This document shows positions 7,159 to 10,550 of a stretch of 10,550 nt of DNA, piece by piece; the stretch's first letter is position 1; the number at the start of each line of letters is the position of its first letter. This DNA comes from Halieaceae bacterium (GTDB taxonomy: Bacteria > Pseudomonadota > Gammaproteobacteria > Pseudomonadales > Halieaceae): the NCBI GenBank assembly GCA_009886815.1, contig QXYP01000293.1:1-10550 (forward strand), given 5' to 3'. Below the pieces are notes generated by a model. That model made no database searches. It was given only the letters and a program-made list of their open reading frames with translations, and was not told the DNA's origin. The translations under genes were made by a program, and so were the position numbers.

Positions 7159-8868
7159 ATGAGTGAAACCAAATGGGATCGAGAGGTCGATATCCTGGTG
7201 GTGGGTACCGGCAACGGGGCGCTAACGTCGGCCTTATGCAATTGGGAAATGGGCAGCCGTGATGTCTTGATTATCGAGAAAACGGACAAGGTGGGTGGCA
7301 CCAGCGCGACGTCCGGCGGGGGGATTTGGATTCCAGCGAACCACTATGCCAAGGCCTGTGGTGCCGATGACTCAGCACAGGACGCCAAAAAATATCTGAT
7401 GGGTACCCTGTTCGGTGAAGACGTGCCTGAAGAAATGATTGATACCTACATCGATCAATCCCCCAAGATGCTCAAGTTTTTGGCCGATCGCACCGATGTG
7501 GTTTATGAATCGCTGGAGCACTATCCCGACTACTACACCAATTATGAAGGTGCCAAGTCGGGGCATCGCTCCCTCGAACCCAAACCGATAGACATGTCGG
7601 AATTGGGTGATGACTGGAAGAATTTGCGCTGGACCCATCATATGATGCGTATGTTTGGCCGCATTCATTTTACGCAGGTAGAGGCACACACCATTATGAC
7701 TCAGGCGCCTGGCTGGAAGTCATTGCTCGCGAAAATGCTGCTGGGGTATGTCACCGATATCGGATGGCGTTTCCGAACGTCAATAGATCGACGTTTATGC
7801 ACGGGTTCTGCAGGGATTGCTCGTCTATACCTGTCGGTGAACAAGCGGGCCATTCCGCTGCTGTTCAACACGCGACTTATTTCTTTGGTTGAAGAGTCGG
7901 GTCGCATTACTGGCGCTGTGGTGGAGCAGGGTGGTCAGACCCTTCGCATTGGCACGCGTAAAGGTGTTGTCTTGGGTGCGGGGGGCTTTGAGAAAAATCA
8001 GGCGCTGCGAGAGCAGTATTTACCCGCGCCAACGAATACTCAATGGAGTGCCGGTAACCCTGCCAATGAGGGCGATGCACTGCTCGCGGGACTGTCTATT
8101 GGCGCTAAGACACGGTTGATGAAGGACGCTTGGTGGACGACAACGCTATGTGTGCCCGGTGAGCCTACGCCGCGCCTCGCAATCATGGAAAAATCCTTTC
8201 CTGGATCTTGTGTGGTCAACCGTGCGGGTGAGCGCTTTGCTAACGAGTCGCAGAATTATATGGCCTTCCAGAAAGACTTATTTGCGACCCACAGCGAAAC
8301 CAGCCCGAACGCTCCGGCTTGGCAAATATTTGATGCGCGTTTTCGCCGCAACTTTATGGTCGGCCCCCTAATGACTGCCGCAATGAAGCCCGATTGGCAA
8401 ATTCCAAAATCGTGGTTTGAAACAGGATTCGTGGCAAAAGCGAATTCGATTCGTGAGCTCGCTGAGCAGGTGGGTATTGACCCGCAAGGTCTTGAGACGA
8501 CCATTTCAAAAATGAATCATTATGCAGAGACCGGCACCGATGAAGACTTTCATCGCGGTGAATCGGCTTACGATCGCTACTATGCTGACCCCAATATTAA
8601 GCCCAACCCCTGCCTCGCGACGATCGATGAGGGCCCGTTTTATGCCATGCGAATTGAGGCGGGCGACTTCGGCACACTAGGAGGGCTAGACACTGACGTG
8701 CACGGGCGCGTCAAGCTTGAGGCAGGGGGAGTGCTTGAAGGGCTGTTTGCCGTGGGTAATTGCTCGGCGGCCATATTGCCGACTTACCCGGGCCCCGGAG
8801 CGACCTTAGGCCCGGCCATGACCATGGCCTATCAGAGTGCGAAGTTAATTAACGGTGTTGAGGGTTAA
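7159..8868 (+). CDS. FAD-dependent 3-ketosteroid Delta1-dehydrogenase-like oxidoreductase
   Basis: 569-residue flavoprotein of the fumarate reductase/KstD group, the usual KstD length. The N-terminus has the FAD ADP-binding fold VDILVVGTGNGALTSA with the strand-ending acid Glu40, then GGTSATSGGGIWIP (46-59). A tyrosine-rich YPDYY (122-126) and the following EPKPID resemble the substrate loop of KstD; Tyr367 lies in NESQNY, and Tyr543/Gly547 in TYPGPGATLGP match the Tyr487/Gly491 pair of Rhodococcus KstD1 in spacing. These residues support a 3-ketosteroid-type dehydrogenation at C1-C2 (or the related Delta4 reaction), with electrons passed to a quinone or other acceptor. It sits with C/D-ring beta-oxidation genes, not ring-A/B cleavage genes, so a different keto substrate is possible. 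No signal peptide or membrane helix is seen; cytoplasmic. Confidence 0.88.
   Translation: MSETKWDREVDILVVGTGNGALTSALCNWEMGSRDVLIIEKTDKVGGTSATSGGGIWIPANHYAKACGADDSAQDAKKYLMGTLFGEDVPEEMIDTYIDQSPKMLKFLADRTDVVYESLEHYPDYYTNYEGAKSGHRSLEPKPIDMSELGDDWKNLRWTHHMMRMFGRIHFTQVEAHTIMTQAPGWKSLLAKMLLGYVTDIGWRFRTSIDRRLCTGSAGIARLYLSVNKRAIPLLFNTRLISLVEESGRITGAVVEQGGQTLRIGTRKGVVLGAGGFEKNQALREQYLPAPTNTQWSAGNPANEGDALLAGLSIGAKTRLMKDAWWTTTLCVPGEPTPRLAIMEKSFPGSCVVNRAGERFANESQNYMAFQKDLFATHSETSPNAPAWQIFDARFRRNFMVGPLMTAAMKPDWQIPKSWFETGFVAKANSIRELAEQVGIDPQGLETTISKMNHYAETGTDEDFHRGESAYDRYYADPNIKPNPCLATIDEGPFYAMRIEAGDFGTLGGLDTDVHGRVKLEAGGVLEGLFAVGNCSAAILPTYPGPGATLGPAMTMAYQSAKLINGVEG
8860..8864 (+). promoter_or_regulatory. 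Ribosome-binding site deciding the start of the SnoaL-like gene
   Basis: GAGGG lies inside the last codons of the flavoprotein gene, 8 bases before the ATG at 8873. It favours that ATG over an in-frame GTG at 8855, which has no such site in front of it. Confidence 0.65.
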
Positions 8869-8872
8869 TGGG

Positions 8873-9337
8873 ATGGCATTGGATTTAGAAGCCATTGAGC
8901 TGATTAAGCAGCTCAAAGCACGGTATTTCCGTTTTCTGGACACGCGAAATATTGAGGGCCTGCACAGCGTTTTTACTGAGGATGCGAGCGCTAGGTTCAA
9001 AGGCCCCGACTATGATTTTGATTTAAACGGTTGGCCGGCGTTGGAAGCGTTTTATCGCAAGTCATTTAGTGCCGATGCCTTTGGTATGCACAACGGCCAT
9101 CATCCTGAAATCGAAGTCTCCGGTAATCACGCCACGGGTATTTGGTATTTGCAGGATATTTTTGTGCAGCTTAAGCACGACATCACCGTGATGGGCAGTG
9201 CGCTCTATGAGGACGAGTATCGTCGTGAGGACGGTGTATGGCGGATCGCGACGACGGGGTATGTTCGCCTTTGGGAGGAACACCATGCGCGAGGCGATCA
9301 CGTTAAGTTGCGGGTTAAGCCCATTCCCGACGCTTAA
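8873..9337 (+). CDS. SnoaL-like / NTF2-fold protein (ketosteroid-isomerase-like superfamily)
   Basis: 154-residue protein of the SnoaL/NTF2 cone fold, a family of small isomerases, hydratases and polyketide cyclases. Seen: an N-terminal helix pair with KARYFRFLDTRNIEGLHSVFTEDAS (15-39), a central MHNGHHPEIEV (72-82) with His73, His76 and His77, the strand ATGIWYLQDIF (87-97), and the ending EYRREDGVWRIATTGYVRLW (115-134). Tyr18 lines up with Tyr16 of Pseudomonas putida ketosteroid isomerase, but the position of its base Asp40 seems to be Phe42, so that exact chemistry is doubtful. It starts 4 bases after the flavoprotein stop, so the two are translationally close and may share a substrate. 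Function unknown; an isomerase or dehydratase step in steroid breakdown is the best guess. Confidence 0.85.
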   Translation: MALDLEAIELIKQLKARYFRFLDTRNIEGLHSVFTEDASARFKGPDYDFDLNGWPALEAFYRKSFSADAFGMHNGHHPEIEVSGNHATGIWYLQDIFVQLKHDITVMGSALYEDEYRREDGVWRIATTGYVRLWEEHHARGDHVKLRVKPIPDA

Positions 9338-9374
9338 CGGTAAGACGACTTCGTTTTAGCCGCTGGCGTTTTTT
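9338..9374 (+). terminator. Possible factor-independent terminator of the operon
   Basis: Immediately after the last stop codon, CGGTAAGACG can pair with CGTTTTAGCCG around an ACTT loop (9338-9362), with one G-U pair and one bulged G. Six T follow at 9369-9374, six bases beyond the stem. The bulge and the spacing make it weaker than a textbook terminator. An alternative small stem (CGCTG/CAGCG, 9361-9380) encloses the T-run. Confidence 0.4.
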
Positions 9375-9614
9375 ACAGCGAACGTTTATTTGTCTGCGCT
9401 ACCTGCCTCGTTGGCTGCTCGAGTGAACGTGGTCGAGACGTATCGTTTTCATTGGGAGCTTATCTGGAAGAACGTTGTCTAAGCTCTCGGTCAGTGCGCC
9501 CCGAGTCGTTTTACTATTTCGGCTGAATGAATTGAGCACTGAAGTCACAGTGACAAGTTTGAATAGACGGGGTTGTGTTAAACGAATGACAGAATCCTTA
9601 ACAGATCACGCTGC

Positions 9615-9646
9615 AGGGAATCCGAGTGAGCGAGGGAATCAGAGTG
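9615..9646. repeat. Imperfect direct repeat, period 18
   Basis: AGGGAATCCGAGTG (9615-9628) recurs as AGGGAATCAGAGTG (9633-9646), 13 of 14 bases identical, starting 18 bases apart. The second copy contains the left arm of the adjacent stem-loop, so the first copy could compete for the right arm with one mismatch. Confidence 0.6.
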
Positions 9647-9661
9647 TCAGTCTGATTCCCT
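9633..9661. terminator. Perfect 11-bp stem-loop between convergent genes
   Basis: AGGGAATCAGA (9633-9643), loop GTGTCAG, and TCTGATTCCCT (9651-9661) form a perfect inverted repeat 21 bases beyond the stop of the minus-strand gene. Neither strand has a T-run after it, so it is a transcript-end or RNA-stabilising hairpin rather than a classic terminator. Its place between convergent genes fits a bidirectional role. Confidence 0.5.
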
Positions 9662-9682
9662 GTAGTCATTGGCACTGAGGAT

Positions 9683-10550
9683 CTATTGCAGGATGGGCGG
9701 TAGTTCTTTAGCCAATGCCATACGTTCCTTAACGGCCGCTCCGGTCAGCGCAAAGCCTAAGAGTTGGCCTTCCGGGCTGTGAAAGAGCCCCTTGATATCA
9801 GAGCCCTCGCCGGTGAGTGTCCAACTGCCCTCAGCATCTTTTGCTACGGGAGACACGCAAACTGGGCATGCCGGCGTTTTAATAGTAACAGGCATGGCGG
9901 GATAGCTAACTTCGGTAGGGTTGCCAGCCAGTGTCGCCGCTAGCGCTCTGCCTCCTGCCATTAAGGGCGCAACGTAAACCAGCACGTGCCCAGCCACCTC
10001 GGCACAGTCGCCGAGGGCGTAAATGCCAGGGCTACTGGTTTCTAAAAAGCGATCTGTCTTTATGCCTCTCCCGATTTCCAATCCCGCCGCAGCGGCAAGT
10101 TGAGTGCGCGGTCGTACACCGACGGCGGATAGCACAGCATCAGCCTCTATCTGCTCGCCGTTGTTGAGAAGCACTTGGTAGCCGTTAGTCGATCGGTTTA
10201 CCTCGGTGGCTAATGGGCCAAAATGGAAACGTGCACCTTGGGCCTCCAGTTCGGCTTGTACAGTAAAGTCGGTAGACACCAGCTCATGGGATCGACAGCT
10301 TCTACTTCGAAGCCACCGTTGAGCAAGTCATTGGTAAATTCACAGCCGATCAGGCCGGCGCCGATAACCGCGATTTTTCGCGCACCCTTACCTTCGAGAG
10401 TGTCACGAAATCGTCGATAGTCATCGAGATCATTAACACCCATGACCTCATCAGCGGCATTACCGCCCATCGGTGGCCGAATAAGTTCAGCGCCTAGGGT
10501 TAAAACCAGCTCTGAATAGACGAGTGTGTCACCGCCCTCCATGTGCAGCA
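9683..10550 (-). pseudogene. rubB: Rubredoxin-NAD(+) reductase (RubB/AlkT type), frameshifted; 5' end outside window
   Basis: NADH-dependent flavoprotein that reduces rubredoxin, which feeds electrons to alkane hydroxylases or oxygen-detoxifying enzymes. The upstream part (10550 to about 10261) reads LVLTLGAELIRPP, DLDDYRRFRDTLEG and the NADH-binding VIGAGLIGCEF, then VEAVDPMSWCLPTLL before leaving frame and stopping at 10210. The downstream part (about 10261 to 9683) resumes at VQAELEAQGARFHFGP and continues through AVGVRPRT, the FAD motif IYALGDCAE, and the rubredoxin-binding C-terminal region VTIKTPACPVCVSP to GAAVKERMALAKELP. Against remembered Pseudomonas RubB, about seven residues plus one base are missing at the junction, so a loss near 22 bases is inferred. 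The rest is well preserved, so this is either a recent pseudogene or an assembly error. The gene convergently faces the catabolic operon. Confidence 0.82.

Larger units (their letters stand above)
9338..9682. other. Non-coding region between convergent genes
   Basis: 345 bases between the end of the plus-strand operon and the end of the minus-strand rubredoxin-reductase gene. It holds the possible terminator at its left end, a short palindrome GTCACAGTGAC (9544-9554), a direct repeat (9615-9646) and a stem-loop (9633-9661) at its right end. A 67-codon open frame from a TTG at 9475 to 9678 has no ribosome-binding site or recognisable protein character. No tRNA or other structured RNA was recognised. 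Confidence 0.7.

Noticed and set aside
8711..8720. TCAAGCTTGA palindrome resembling a KstR2-type half-site pair
   Set aside because: It lies deep in the flavoprotein coding region, lacks the spacing of the actinobacterial operator and is explained by codons for Val-Lys-Leu-Glu.
9418..9437. CTCGA/TCGAG inverted repeat with a ten-base loop
   Set aside because: Five-base arms with a long loop are expected by chance in a gap of this size.
9475..9678. 67-codon open frame in the intergenic gap
   Set aside because: It starts with TTG, has no ribosome-binding site, overlaps the repeat and hairpin, and its residues show no protein family character.

Overview
The window carries one long plus-strand catabolic operon (about 1-9337), a 345-base non-coding gap, and the 3' part of a broken minus-strand gene that runs off the right edge. 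Moderate GC, strong Shine-Dalgarno sites, very short intergenic gaps and a rubredoxin-reductase relative resembling those of Pseudomonas-like bacteria suggest a Gram-negative, probably a marine-type gammaproteobacterium. That taxonomic guess is inference only.

The operon holds, in order: an acyl-CoA dehydrogenase (ACAD) large subunit cut off at the left edge, its small-subunit partner, a thiolase very like steroid thiolase FadA6, an SDR of the MFE-2/17beta-HSD4 type, a second small/large ACAD pair (the large one FadE30-like), a second SDR (IpdF/ScdG-like), a 3-ketosteroid-dehydrogenase-like flavoprotein, and a small SnoaL/NTF2-fold protein. All nine genes point the same way. Gaps within the run are at most 15 bases, apart from one of 54 bases before the flavoprotein; two junctions are tight or overlapping. 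No promoter is visible, so the operon starts left of the window.

Together the genes look like a CoA-thioester beta-oxidation module for a steroid-derived compound. The FadA6-, FadE30- and IpdF-like proteins correspond to enzymes that actinobacteria use on the C/D-ring propionate (HIP) after rings A and B are gone; the flavoprotein resembles ring-A Delta1-dehydrogenases. In both ACAD pairs the catalytic glutamate of the 'FERG' type sits only in the large subunit, which argues for alpha2-beta2 enzymes. No CoA ligase, enoyl-CoA hydratase or ring-cleaving hydrolase is present here; they must lie elsewhere if the pathway is complete.

The gap at 9338-9682 holds a possible terminator for the operon, a perfect 11-bp stem-loop and an 18-base-period direct repeat between the convergent gene ends. 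The minus-strand gene is a rubredoxin-NAD(+) reductase (RubB/AlkT type) whose reading frame is broken near 10261, apparently by a loss of about 22 bases. I see no RNA genes, insertion sequences, CRISPR arrays or phage genes.
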